Part shown: piece after piece, positions 22,318 through 33,234 of the stretch | Position numbering within the stretch: position 1 is the first letter of the stretch | Layout: each line of letters starts with the position of its first letter | Source: Aradus depressus | Lineage: Eukaryota > Arthropoda > Insecta > Hemiptera > Aradidae | DNA: 64,000 bases | Direction: 5' to 3' | NCBI GenBank assembly: GCA_963662175.1 | Contig: OY759221.1 | Location: forward strand, 18,442,027 to 18,506,026 | The notes under the pieces: model-generated | Database searches by the model: none | What the model saw: only the letters and a program-made list of their open reading frames with translations | What the model was told of the DNA's origin: nothing | Position numbers and translations under genes: made by a program

Positions 22318-22458
22318 AAAAGGGTGCCGATGCTCAGTGGTATCGTGCTTGTTTCCTGAGCTCAAGATCGTGGGTTTAAAAACCCGGCCGAAGCCCTTAG
22401 GTTTAGTATCTGGGAGGTAAAAAACCTAGAGCATGCCGTCCTTCGGATGGGACGCTAA
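22318..22458 (+). mobile_element. SINE1, 5' half (split copy)
   Basis: Head with damaged box A (CGATGCTCAGTGGTATCGTG) and box B region GGGTTTAAAAACCC, continuing to GGATGGGACGCTAAGC. It is split by about 610 bp of unrelated sequence; the 3' half resumes at 23070. Confidence 0.75.
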
Positions 22459-23069
22459 GCTATGTGTACCAGTTCGGCCGTAGCAGCCAGCTCGTGTGTA
22501 TGCAGTTCGGCCGTAGCAGCCAGCTCGTGTGTATGCAGTTCAGCTGAAGTCAGCTTGTGTGGTTAGGTTTAAGAGTTTTTGTGCAACTCTTCTTGTGAGT
22601 CTAGGACCAGTAGTGCCGAATTAGCTCTTGTGTGAGAAAGACGATCCTACAAATCGTCTCGAGTAGAGCCGTGTAATTTGGCTACTCAGTGTGTGAAAGT
22701 ACAAGTGGTACTTCGCTTCTTATGTAGTTTCCATCGTGGGAAACAGCTCATAATGTGTTAATTACGTTTTCTCAGTTTATGTTTGCTTATAGACAAAACG
22801 AGCAGTCAAGCCCTGTTCTGTTTAATATAAGTCTGGCCAGGCACTATACATTAATTCCATATATCGGTGTTTCCCCCTTTATTATGTACCTTATAGATGC
22901 GGCTAAATCCAGTATCAAGAGTTACAGATATCCGTAAGTACATAATAGTGTAAGAAATATTAATATAAACACAGTTTTCATTTTTTTTTCAAAGTTAGTT
23001 TATCCATGAACTAGCATCCATACCCATCAAATACAGTCCACTCAGTGTGTGCGATGTTTACGAATGTTG
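22459..23069 (+). mobile_element. Insertion splitting SINE1, possible solo LTR
   Basis: This stretch breaks a SINE1 at its CGATGGTCCCGAG segment. It begins TGTGTACCAGTTCGGCCG, holds a 33-bp unit (CAGTTCGGCCGTAGCAGCCA and following) repeated 2.5 times at 22467-22560, and ends near GTGTGTAGACC. TGTGTA stands at both borders. Size, TG start and position would suit a solo LTR, but I found neither a clear CA end nor an internal coding region. Confidence 0.35.
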
Positions 23070-23240
23070 TGTGTAGACCTGTACGATGTCAGCTACTTGT
23101 TTAAGACCCCTTAACCTAGAAGAATAAAAATTTAGCACTCCCATATGATGCTCATGGCCAACAGAGCGACGAAAAAGCGCTCTGGTAATAGGCGATATGA
23201 CCTCGTAGTTAAAGCCCGGGGCATGATACACAATAACTAA
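23070..23240 (+). mobile_element. SINE1, 3' half (split copy)
   Basis: Continues from CCTGTACGATGTCAGCTAC to AGTTAAAGCCCGGGGCATGA, completing the SINE1 begun at 22318. Confidence 0.75.
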
Positions 23241-23244
23241 CTAC

Positions 23245-24190
23245 ATGAAATTCATATAATTATTTAAAAATTATATACAAAATTATATAGCCCAAAGAAC
23301 ACTAAAATAACTAACAAATTAAATAAAAACAAAATAATAAATAAAATATATATGACGTCCACATCTATTGATCACTTTCCCTACCCCTCCCCTCTCTCAA
23401 AATCATTTAATACTGGCAAGTATATATAAGAAATATTTACTAAATAAATAAATACAATCTTTTACCAATTTGGGTATTAGAAGAGTCTCAGTAATGCCAG
23501 ATTTTAAGAAGGGGAAGGAGGAGAGGAGAGACAGCGGTATGTAAAAATGTGTTCATTATAAGAAAATCTTGTTATACTTTATAATTATTAATATAATAAT
23601 TTATTTAAGTTTACTGAAGTACAGCTATCTTCGTTTTTTTTTTTTTTTTTTTTTAATATGAGTTGAAAAATGGAAAACGCTTTTGTCTGGTACTTCCCAG
23701 TAACATAAAAATGCACAGATGTCATCTAAAATAGAACTATTTTACGAAAGGAAAGCTCTTATGAAAATATACTTTCATTTAATACTTCATTTAAGAATAA
23801 ATTATATGAATTAAGAGTCTATCGACCAAGAAAGGTGAATTTTCCCAACTTATAAAAGTTCATTTAAAAAGTTGTATGAGGTTGTCATTCTGAATAAAAC
23901 TCTTCTTACACCAACTTTGGAAAAGATTTTGTTTATTTTTTTTTTTAAATATTTCTTGCAGAAACTTTTCAACGAATTTTTCTTCATAAAAAGTTTATTT
24001 AAAATTATATAATATAATATTTATATAATAAAATATCCAAATATTTGTTTATCCGAATATACAACAAGAAGATATGGTCGTCTTTCTAGGAACAAGTGAT
24101 ATTTCCTCTTTAAATTTTTTTTATATGTTAAATTTATTTTTTATAAATAAAAAATATGAAACAAATAGCTGTTTGGCTACTAACAAAGTT
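23245..24190. other. AT-rich stretch, nothing recognised
   Basis: Homopolymer runs (poly-T at 23635-23655) and low-complexity sequence only. Confidence 0.6.
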
Positions 24191-24194
24191 GTTG

Positions 24195-24245
24195 TTTTTG
24201 TGACTCATGGCCGGACTTTAAGTACAAGGTCATAGCGCATACATG
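24195..24245 (-). mobile_element. SINE1 3' end, reverse
   Basis: TTTTTGTGACTCATGGCCGG and AGGTCATAGCGC match the SINE1 tail only. Confidence 0.5.
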
Positions 24246-24620
24246 CATTCTCTTCTATTCGGAGATATCGTTATATGGTATATTTACAATCAGATAAAAT
24301 AGAAACATAAATAAATATTTAATAATCAATATTTTATAAAATAAATAGGAATATACACAAAATAAGAAAAAAAAAAAAAATAATAATAAGGAAAACAAAA
24401 CGTTCACGCGTCACATTGCTTAGATTCAGGGCGTAGCCAGGATTTTGAGCAGGAAGGGGGGGGGGGGGGGGCAAAGTTAGGCTACGAGGGTGGGGGGTAT
24501 AGACTCCCGGGGGCATAGCCCACAGTTTCCGTGGTTAGCGTTGCAGACTTTTTGTTACTAATTTGGGAGACTCGGACCCCTAGAAGCTCCCCCTGAGGTA
24601 ACCACTGACTGTAATACTTA

Positions 24621-24773
24621 AGTTGACTTTACATGAGCAACAAAAATGCAAAGCGCAGCAGCAGCAAATGCACGCTGTGGTTTATGTGCTTTTAAAATTA
24701 AATGGCTCACATCCAATAGCGTGAATTAACTGCTGCTGCGCTTTGCATTTTTACTGCGCATGTAAAATCAGCT
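24621..24773. mobile_element. 153-bp Tourist-like MITE
   Basis: Terminal inverted repeats of about 45 bp start AG(T/C)TGA(C/T)TTTACATG and share AAATGCAAAGCGCAGCAGCA. TTA lies directly outside each end (24618-24620 and 24774-24776), consistent with PIF/Harbinger mobilisation. No coding capacity. Confidence 0.75.
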
Positions 24774-24984
24774 TTAAGAGTATAAAGTATAACATAAATG
24801 ACGATTTGGAGCGAGGAAAAGAAATGATGGAATTCATATATATTTAAATAAATGTAATATGACTTGTTTTGTACATGTACATTTATGTAACAGCTGATTG
24901 CTGATTTAGGAATTTGAAGGGAAATTTGAAGATCCTATTGGTAACTTGCAAAAAAAAGATTTTTTTGGTTTATTTAATTTTGAC

Positions 24985-25133
24985 TGCTATTTAAGGATTG
25001 ATCGGACTTTCATGAAATTTCACATGAAGCATTGATGCCCGGGCGTCTTACGTAATCTAGGGGGACGGATAAGAGACACAACAATGCTATGGCATCAAAA
25101 GTACTAAACAGGCAACACCGGGTAATCTACTAA
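24985..25133 (+). mobile_element. Possible Helitron 3' end
   Basis: The stretch ends GGCAACACCGGGTAATCTACTAA followed by T, resembling the terminus of the Helitron at 48.5 kb (GGCAACGCCGGGTATTACTG then CTAG). The hairpin is decayed and the start is not seen. Confidence 0.35.
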
Positions 25134-25189
25134 TTCAAAATAAGATACATTACATGCATTGCTAAGTTGCATGCTTTCTTATTTAACAC

Positions 25190-25384
25190 ATGTTTTATGT
25201 AAAATGTGCAAATGTCATATCGTGCACGATTGCAGCGGGCAAGTGTTTAACATTCCCGGAATGTATCTTTGCATTCCTCGATGACAATCATTTGTACACT
25301 GGGTACTGGAATCCATCGCGCAAATACCAACATGGCATACTTCATGTCACAGCTACAAACTTAAACTATGCAGAAACTAGTTAA
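25190..25384 (+). other. Unrecognised open frame
   Basis: 64 codons (FLDDNHLYTGYWNPSRKYQH) right after a possible Helitron end; could be captured or host sequence. No family recognised. Confidence 0.18.
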
Positions 25385-25614
25385 TTAGGAGAAATTATTT
25401 ATCTTATATTTAGTTTAATAACTAGTTTTTAATTCATGCTGTAGGATTTGTGGCACATAAGACCTCCATTGGAAGTTATACTCATCGCAAGAGAGAACTC
25501 AGCCCTTGATTTGGGTGTCGAGGAGCCCAACTGGGGATACCGTTACTCTACACACTAATTACAAAGTGAGTCACCGGCAATGTGAGATGCACAGCGAATA
25601 TGACCGTGAACTTT

Positions 25615-25751
25615 AACTAATCATATCGCCTACTACCAGAGTGTTCTTTCGTCGCTTTGAAGGACATGAGCCCGACTACTGTGAGAGTCCTGAATTCTGC
25701 CTAACAAAGGTTTATTCACCTAGGGTAGGGGGTCTTTATCGAGTACCTGAC
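25615..25751 (-). mobile_element. SINE1, 3' half, split by an inverted hammerhead unit
   Basis: Reverse SINE1 tail and body up to GAGTACCTGAC. The host sequence continues at 26205 after a 453-bp insertion flanked by AGTACCTGAC on both sides. Confidence 0.8.
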
Positions 25752-25837
25752 GTTAATATGAAGATGGCTGATGTAGTGAGAAGTGATCACAGATTGTAAA
25801 ATAAAATATAGTCTCTCCTCTCACAGATTTTATTAAT

Positions 25838-25888
25838 TTTTGCTAGCCGGCTTTCGAGGTTGTCCTCATTATGAGGCAGTCTGATAAA
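25838..25888 (-). ncRNA. Hammerhead-like motif, family C, left arm
   Basis: Minus-strand partner: core decayed to CTCATAA, but stem II GAGG-ACAA-CCTC, GAAA and AGCCGGCU stem III are intact. Confidence 0.58.
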
Positions 25889-26107
25889 ATAATTTTGAAA
25901 ACAACATAATTTAAAATGATTTAATAAATAAGGTTTAAAAATTAAAATAGAGGTAAATTAATAAAACTAAATAGGATGGGGTTATCTGTCACAGTTGTGA
26001 CTCAGATGGGGAACAGGAACAACATATCTTTTATATATGTTTATTTAAATTTTTTAACCTTTTTTATTAAATCATTTTGAATTATGTTGTTTTCAATATT
26101 ATTTTAT

Positions 26108-26155
26108 CAGACTGCCTGATAATGAGGGCAATCTCGAAAGCCGGCTAGCAAAAAT
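26108..26155 (+). ncRNA. Hammerhead-like motif, family C, right arm
   Basis: CTGATAA (core G changed to A), unpaired U, GAGG-GCAA-TCTC stem II with GNRA loop, GAAA, then AGCCGGCU (26139-26146), an 8-nt self-complementary stem III, A17, and GCA pairing with TGC. Everything except the core G is in place. Confidence 0.62.
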
Positions 26156-26204
26156 TAATAAAATCTGTGAGAGTCAGACTATATTTTATTTTACAACCTG
26201 TGAA

Positions 26205-26346
26205 AGTACCTGACATCGAACAGGCTCGGGACCTTCGCTTTACTTCCCATTCGTGCTGAAATTGTTTTCCTCTCTCAGGCATCGGTTGGGTTTCGAACCC
26301 GTGATCGTGAGCTCAGTACTATAGCACGCTACTTTGGAGCTACAGT
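26205..26346 (-). mobile_element. SINE1, 5' half, split by an inverted hammerhead unit
   Basis: From AGTACCTGACATCG to the tRNA-like head; box B is intact on the minus strand (GGTTCGAAACC), box A region truncated by TACTATAGCACGC changes. Confidence 0.78.
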
Positions 26347-26364
26347 CGCGCTCCAGTTGTTGGG

Positions 26365-26605
26365 TTTTTGTGTTAAACACCCCCTTTCAATCTCCCTTTT
26401 CCCCATTGACCGATTTTGCTAAAAATCAATACGTGTCGTCCTTATGGGGTTCTGGACATACATATAAAATTTCGTATATATTCATATGAATATCCATATT
26501 AATATTCATTTTTTAAATCAAGGAAAACAAAATTCTGTTGAAACACTAACCTCAAATGACTCACCGATTACATAACTTCCCGTATACAGCTGGAGAGGGC
26601 TAACA
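26365..26605 (+). repeat. TACTTCCCC repeat, monomer and tail
   Basis: CAATCTCCCTTTTCCCCATT, GTGTCGTCCTTATGGGGTTC, then ACTCACCGATTACATAACTT. Confidence 0.65.
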
Positions 26606-27009
26606 CAAAACATTAAAAATAAAACAACAGCTTAATTAGGACTCCAAATTATTATTAATAATAAAATATTTTTGTAATGAGTCTGCGTGATGTCAGAAGG
26701 AACACGCAATGCTCGTCTCTCTCAACAAGTTATTATTATTTAGATGAACAAAACAAAACGAGAACATTTTTGTTTTTCCCAGGCAACTTTGTTTATAGTC
26801 TTTGTTTTTATGAGGAAAAATGAAAAATTATGCATGTCAGAAAGAAAAAAAAAATGAGGAGAAAAATGAGCAAATATCAATACTTTTTTGTAGGTTGCAA
26901 AGAAAACCTTGAATGAAGAATTGCATGACAGAAAGAATGAAAAAAAATTAATACATTTTTTAAAAAAGCGCATCGTCTATTTGGAAGAAAAATCAATATT
27001 TGACTCAAT

Positions 27010-27405
27010 TTATTACGCAGTTATGTCAAGACGAGCCCCACTTCTCTGATCCCCCCATCCCTTCGACAGAGTTCGCGCAAAATTAATAGGTGCTATTCTT
27101 ATGGGGTTGTAGTAAATTTAAATATAAACATTCATATCGCTACATTTATTACATCCACAATAATTGGGATTTTTGAGTTGAGCCCCTCTGATCCCCCCCT
27201 CCTCTTTTACCGATTTCGCGGAAAATTAATAGGTGTCGTCCTTATGGGGTTTTGCATTCACATATGAAATTTTGTATCGATACATTCATTCTATCGGGAG
27301 TTATCGTGTTCACAGATACACAGACAGACAGCAATTTTTTTTTCATACTTGGAATCTAGAGGTCGGAAAATATATGAAAACCTCCGCATCAAATTTGACA
27401 TCGCT
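27010..27405 (+). repeat. TACTTCCCC repeat, two monomers and tail
   Basis: CTGATCCCCCCATCCCTTCG, ATTAATAGGTGTCGTCCTTA, TTCTATCGGGAGTTATCGTG, GGTCGGAAAATATATGAAAA. Confidence 0.68.
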
Positions 27406-28127
27406 TATTCTCTGGCGACATCGCTTATTCTCTGCTGATGTGCGGCGTGCTGAACCCGCGAGCACAGTAGGCTAACGGCGCCCCCTGCATATTATTATGG
27501 AGCAGCTCGTGTATTCTCTCTCTCTATTATTATAAAATAATATCATTATTCTCTCCTAATTAAACAAATTTAATAACCTTTACCATGTTAGAATTATCCA
27601 TGAAAGCATATCCAACCAAAATATTGAATTTTTTCATTTATTGTTTTAATCTGTTGCTTAATAATTACTAATTATACAAGCTATCTATATCTATTTATGT
27701 GTATGAAATATTTTGTTACCATGTTGCTTAACTGAAATAATATGTATTTAATATTATTACACGACAACGGAACGCGAAGAGAGGTATTGTTTTTCAAAAT
27801 GCATGTATTTTATATTCTTGTTGAAAAGCCTCAATATCTCGACCGATTTTAATTATTTGTACGTCATTTGATTCGTCGTAATCTCCCAGTGACATAGGCA
27901 ACATTACCGAAAAACAACATAACCTTCTCCTCAACCATCTATATTCATAGTAAGTTTTCTTGTTGTTCATCAATGTGTATATGTATGTGTATGTATATGG
28001 ATGTATAGTTATGTATACATGTATTTATGTGGATATGTGTATGTTGTGAGTGTATATTTATGTACCTATATATAATTTTAATCGATCACTCATTATATTT
28101 TTCCAATCTTGATTCCCCCATGTTTGT

Positions 28128-28192
28128 CTTGTTTTTGTTAGGCCCTGATAATGATATGAAATATATCGAAACGTTGGCATTTGAATAGTGTT
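28128..28192 (+). ncRNA. Hammerhead-like motif, family A, inactive core
   Basis: Same family as 6.2 kb, but the essential CTGATGA has become CTGATAA and an extra TTTGTCTTG block lies in stem I. Part of a short family A fragment from about 27950 to 28230. Confidence 0.55.
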
Positions 28193-28259
28193 TTCATCAT
28201 TGACTGACTCTTCAATACCCCCAGAATTTTGAATTCTACAGTCGCTAGCAAACATCTAT

Positions 28260-28680
28260 TATAGACAGCTGTGACAGGCGACCGATCAAACCGTTATCGG
28301 CTAAATCGTCTAAAAATATGTGTTTGTATCATTCAAAAATACTTTATAACTGAACAACAAAATATTATAGTAAGAAAACAATGTGCATTTCAATTTACAA
28401 GTCAGAACAGCTGATTACCTTCTCAAGAAAATTAATTAAATTATGCAAATAACGGTTCCTCCGAGAGATTGTGTTATTAATAACAACGAATAAATAACAA
28501 AGAGAAATAAAATATGTACATTATGTTATTATCCATTTGTTCATTAACAATTCTTTTGTATTAATTAAATTGATATATACAATAATAACTGTATTTTGAA
28601 ATTAAAAAATAAATTCATTTAATAAAATATTAAAAACGTGAGAATGGTGAGTGAAACAGAATAATGGTATATTGTATTAA
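28260..28680. other. AT-rich stretch, nothing recognised
   Basis: No coding sequence or repeat boundary found between the family A fragment and the SINE1. Confidence 0.55.
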
Positions 28681-28684
28681 ATAG

Positions 28685-29003
28685 TGGAAGGCGCAGTGGT
28701 ATGCGTGCTTGCTTACTAAGCAAAATTACGGGTTTAAAACCCGGCTTAGGTTTTTTATCTGGGAGGTGAAAAAACCTTGAGCACGTCATCCTTCGGACGT
28801 TAAGCGATGGTCCCGAGCCTGTTCGCTTTCAGGTACTCGTTAAAGACCCCTGCTTAGGTGATTAAAAAATTAGGATAGGCGAAATTTAGGACTACCAATG
28901 TAGAGTCGGGCTCATGTCCACCAGAGTGACGAAAGAGCGCTCTGGTAGTAGGCGATATGACCTCGTAGTTAAAGCCCGGGCATGAGTCATAAAACCTAAT
29001 CTA
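28685..29003 (+). mobile_element. SINE1, near full length
   Basis: Head partly deleted (GGCGCAGTGGTATGCGTG), box B decayed (GGGTTTAAAACCC), body and tail ATAAAACCTAATC well kept. Confidence 0.8.
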
Positions 29004-29449
29004 TAACTTTTATTGAAAGCATTCTAATGGCCCTAGAGAAAACTATAAATGGATAAAAAAATAGATAAATTATTTTGATTATTTTTTTAATAAAAGAAAA
29101 TAGCAGAAAATGACCAATCATTGGACTCTGAAAACCGGACAAATTACCCTACTTTTTACCTTACGTCCGAAACCCGAAATGACGACAAATAACGTTACTT
29201 ATTTCTATGAACATATTAAAAAATTAAACTACCAGAAAATACAACAAAATTCACTGTAGCCGATTTGTTCCCTTACAATTTAGAGTCTAAAGACACAGGA
29301 TAACTACTATAGAGGTGGTCGTTGGTTGAGTCGATTGACCGGAAAATGCCTTGGAACAGATAAATTGAACCTTTTTTTTGTTTCTTTGTTTCTTCTCATG
29401 ACTGCATCTATTCTCTGAAGATATATAGTGTATTTTATTTTCACTTTAA

Positions 29450-29615
29450 ATGAAAATACATTTTATTATTTTGGGACCGTGGTCCCATAAGAATAAATAG
29501 ATACAGAATCAAAAAGAAAAGGAAACAATGAACTAAATTATCAGTATGATGTACAAATAAATAAATAAATTAGTGCAACAGTGGAGAAAAACTAGACAAT
29601 TATAAATAATCCCCC
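29450..29615 (-). mobile_element. Relative of the 16.75-17.4 kb repeat
   Basis: AAAATACATTTTATTATTTT, GGACCGTGGTCCCATAAGAA and GTGGAGAAAAACTAGACAA parallel the 16.75-kb copy. Ends at a poly-C run. Confidence 0.5.
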
Positions 29616-29731
29616 CCCCCCACACCCACACCCAAGTAGCGGGTAGATAACCATAAAAACTTTATTTATGGTGAAGGAGAGTCCATTTTATGATATATCA
29701 TGAAACTAGTATTAGCCCCATTAGGATATCC

Positions 29732-29995
29732 CGATGTCCCATGGTCCCATTTCAATAAGACCACTCTATAATTCAGATAATTCTATAGTGGAGATCACAA
29801 GTTAAACATCCTCAGCGTTCCCCCTCCCTTTCACGTACTCTGACGACCCCTACCCCTCCTTGTCGATGTCCCATGGTCCCATTTCAATAAGACCACTCTA
29901 TAATTCAGATAATTCTATAGTGGAGATCACAAGTTAAACATCCTCAGCGTTCCCCCTCCCTTTCACGTACTCTGACGACCCCTACCCCTCCTTGA
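29732..29995 (+). repeat. Two tandem copies of a 132-bp sequence
   Basis: CGATGTCCCATGGTCCCATT through CCCCTACCCCTCCTTG is present twice, 29732-29863 and 29864-29995, apparently without a mismatch. Either a very recent duplication or an assembly artefact. Confidence 0.9.
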
Positions 29996-30229
29996 AACCG
30001 GCCAACCTAGTCAAATGATATAACCTCAATGTAGTGAATTTGAAATTGTTTAAAAAAGTGTTAAACAATTTCAACGAAAAATAATCCCACTGCTGGTACG
30101 CGTAGTGTTAATAATAATAAAAATATCTTGGTTATTTGACTATTTTGATGTCCTAACCTCCTGAATTACAGATACAGTTAAATGATGATAAATATGCTAA
30201 AATTTTCATTTTTTTTAAACAGCCTAATA

Positions 30230-30574
30230 GGTTAGGTTAGGTTTTATGACTCATGCCCGGACTTTAACTACGAGATCATATCGCCTACTACCAGAGCGCT
30301 CTTCCGTCACTCTGGTGGACATGAGCCTGATTCTACAATGGGAGACCTAAATTTTGCCAACCCTAAATTTTTATTCCCATAGGGTAGGGGTTTTTAACGA
30401 GTACCTGACATCGTACAGGCTCGGGACCATACCTTAACGTTCCATCCGATGGACGGCGTGCTTAAGTTTATTTTACCACCCAGATAAAATAAACTAAGGG
30501 CTCGGTCGGGTTTTGAACCCATGATCTTGAGCTCAGAAGACAAGCACGCATACTACTGAGCTACCAGCGCCCTC
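30230..30574 (-). mobile_element. SINE1, full-length, reverse
   Basis: Complete copy with box A and box B at the right end and a CCTAA-type tail (GGTTAGGTTAGGTTTTATGA on this strand). Target duplication AACAGCCTAATA at 30218-30229 and 30575-30586. Confidence 0.9.
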
Positions 30575-30639
30575 AACAGCCTAATATGTAAAGAATTTTT
30601 TTTTTTTTCTTATATGGAAGTGTTTGCGAGATACATGCT

Positions 30640-31430
30640 GGAAACCGACCTAGTATGCGTTTGGAAACATTTTTTTTTATACATTTGCTTGATTTGCGCG
30701 AAAACGGTTAGTCCTATCAAAAACTTTGATCCTTCCAAAAATGTTCCTTATTAAATTTTCAATCGTTAGTATGTCTTTTATGTAAGATAGGACCAATGAG
30801 ATTAAAGTTGTAGAGCCCCAAAAAATACAAAAGAAACGTTAGGAAATATTTCAAAGTAATATTCAAATTGTAACCTGTACCATTTTGAAAATATTTTATT
30901 ATTGGCAATTTTTTATTGAGAGAGAAAAAATAAGAGACAAGACACTTTTGAACTCCATTCCCCCTTTTCAAACTGGCGTTACTCGATATGAGAAAGTAAT
31001 ATGTTGGCATCAGCGATTTTCTTTATTTGAATTTACAGCCTAATTCAAAAAGTGACTTTCTTATACCTAGTAATGCCAATATGAAATTAAGTTGAGAGAG
31101 AAGAGGGGAAGGGAGAGTGATTTGTACTAAAGTGTTTGGTGGTATGAGAAGGTCCTGTAATAGCTATCTACATACATTTTATTTTTAATAAAAATATACT
31201 TTATAATTCGTTACTCGTTGTCCTACCTTAAATCGGAGGACTCATCAGTGATTGGAAATTTGATAAGCAATATTTTTTGTTAAGAAACAATTTTTCGATA
31301 GGACTAACCCATTTCGCGTAAATCAAGCAAAGCTGTACAAATAATGTGGCTGGAACGACATTTTGAGGTGGTTTTCGCCATGTATCTCGCAAATGGAGAG
31401 ACCATCAAAAAAATGTATTTTATATAAAAT
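30640..31430. repeat. Inverted pair of a dispersed repeat
   Basis: The left half contains GCTTGATTTGCGCGAAAACG and GGTTAGTCCTATC; the right half contains the complement (TTTTTCGATAGGACTAACCC, TCGCGTAAATCAAGC). A third copy of the same family is at 62880-63110. Non-coding. Confidence 0.65.
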
Positions 31431-32000
31431 GTATCTTTTAGTTTTCTTTACAACTTTTATTTGAAGAAAGCTGTGATTAGATCATAAATATAAGCGCTAT
31501 CATTAGTCACCGAAGTAGAGTGGTCTCAGTTTTCGTCCGATTTCGTTGTTGTGCAAGTGATTTATATGAGAAAGTCCTGTAATAGTCACACCACATAGTT
31601 GACTACAGTTGTTATTACGAATCATAATATGATTGTTATGTGCGTCAGATGCTAGGATTTAATAATTGTTTTATCTAATTTATAAGGTTATATGTATGTA
31701 TAAGTTTTACGACGGATGCAATTAGCATATATATATTATTATTATAAAAATAGGATTAGCTTTGGTCAAGGAGCCAATGAGAACCTCCACCGACACAAAG
31801 GGTCTGCTTAAACTTCACAAATAGGTAACTGTAAAGTTCCCCACTCTCGTTAAAGTTAACAGCTTCTTGGAAACTTACAATACCATAACATCACTTGAAG
31901 AAAGTTATAATGACCAGGTGTTTAGGCCATTTTACATAAAAACCACACAATAAAGTGGCTACTAGGAGTAATTCTATAGGCGTTATTCGTATATTTGTTG
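31430..32000. other. Non-coding stretch, nothing recognised
   Basis: Moderately AT-rich, no convincing frame or repeat end. Confidence 0.5.
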
Positions 32001-32002
32001 AG

Positions 32003-32165
32003 ATCATGGGTTCGAAACTCAGCCTAGACCCTTAAAAAATAATAGAACCTTGAACACGCCGTCCTTGGGATGATAAGCGATGGTCCCGAGCCTGTACGAT
32101 GTCAGATACTCGTTAAAGACTATTAGACCTTGTTGAATAAACCGGGTTAGGCAAAATCATGGGCA
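32003..32165 (+). mobile_element. SINE1 fragment
   Basis: Retains the box B-like GGGTTCGAAACTCAG, then CACGCCGTCCTTGGGATG and CAGATACTCGTTAAAGA; ends at GGCAAAATCATGGG where a TACTTCCCC repeat begins. Confidence 0.68.
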
Positions 32166-32179
32166 TCAGGAGAAAAGCT

Positions 32180-32575
32180 CAACTCAAAAACTCAACTGCA
32201 GGTGTAACGAATGCATCGACACAAAATTTCATATATAAAAACAAAACCCAGATGAGGACATAACTTGTCAAATTTCAGCGATACCGGCTGGAGGGAAGGG
32301 GGTGTTCAGAGGGGGGGGGGGGGGAGGGGGGCACAATTCAAAAACCTTAATAACTCCTGATGCAATGAATGTATCGACACAAAATTTAATTTGAGGATTT
32401 TGGAGCCCCTATATAAGACAACTATTGAATATATGAGCGCAAACGGTCAACTGGTTTTGGAGGAGGCGCGCGAAGTTAATTGATTAATTCATTCTGAAAA
32501 AGTTAAATCTCGATAAAAATGTCGAAATCAAATTTCTGACAGATTTTTAACTTCTCTTATACTTCGTGAAGTAAA
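32180..32575. repeat. TACTTCCCC repeat, reverse, with a forward tail appended
   Basis: Reverse monomers (ATGCATCGACACAAAATTTC; CTTAATAACTCCTGATGCAA) and head (GAGCGCAAACGGTCAACTGG ... GTTAATTGATTAATTCATTC), then a forward tail at 32510-32575. A poly-G run lies at 32309-32330. Confidence 0.65.
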
Positions 32576-33234
32576 AGTTACATAAATTCAGTGTTTTTTT
32601 TCCAAATTCTACTTGTGGCGGTTTATTGAATAGTTTCCAAAGCCGTAAAACAAACAGGCAACAAAAACCTAAACAATGAATAATTTCACATTTATACCCT
32701 GGTATAAAAAAAAAAAAAGAGGAAAAAAAGGGGCGGAAAAAAAAGAGAAAAGAAAATGAATTTCCAGGGATATTAAACAGAGAATGCGGTGTGAGAAGGG
32801 TTGAGAAGCTTCAAACCATAAGAAAAACACTAAAGGGAATATTTCACAGTGCAACGAGCTTTTCAAATACACAGGAAAATTTAGTGGGTCATATTATTAT
32901 TTTATGGTGGACTGGAAATCTTGTTTGTTTATGGGAAAAGGAAAAAAAAATTAAAAAATATTCTAAAAAAAATGTGAATGGAAAAAAATATATGTGATTT
33001 GGCCATTACAGAACTTACTTACAAGAACCACGCTTTTACGAACTTCTCTCGACATTCCGGTAAATCAAGGAAACGAAAAAATGTGAGGTTCAAAACGACA
33101 TTTTTCGGCATGTGTCGCGCAAACGGGAAAAAAATCGCATTTCATAGAAAATGTGTCTTTCAGTTTTTTCGAAGTGCAGGATCAGAATCGAGAATAAAAT
33201 TTGGATATACTCTAAGAAACCCTCACATATAATT

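Larger units (their letters stand above)
25752..26204. mobile_element. 453-bp inverted hammerhead unit (family C) with 10-bp target duplication
   Basis: Two inverted arms (about 25790-25960 and 26040-26195) surround an AT-rich spacer; each carries a hammerhead-like motif. The whole unit sits within a SINE1 and is bracketed by AGTACCTGAC (25742-25751, 26205-26214), so both arms arrived together as one mobile unit. A related single arm is at 36062-36200. Confidence 0.72.
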
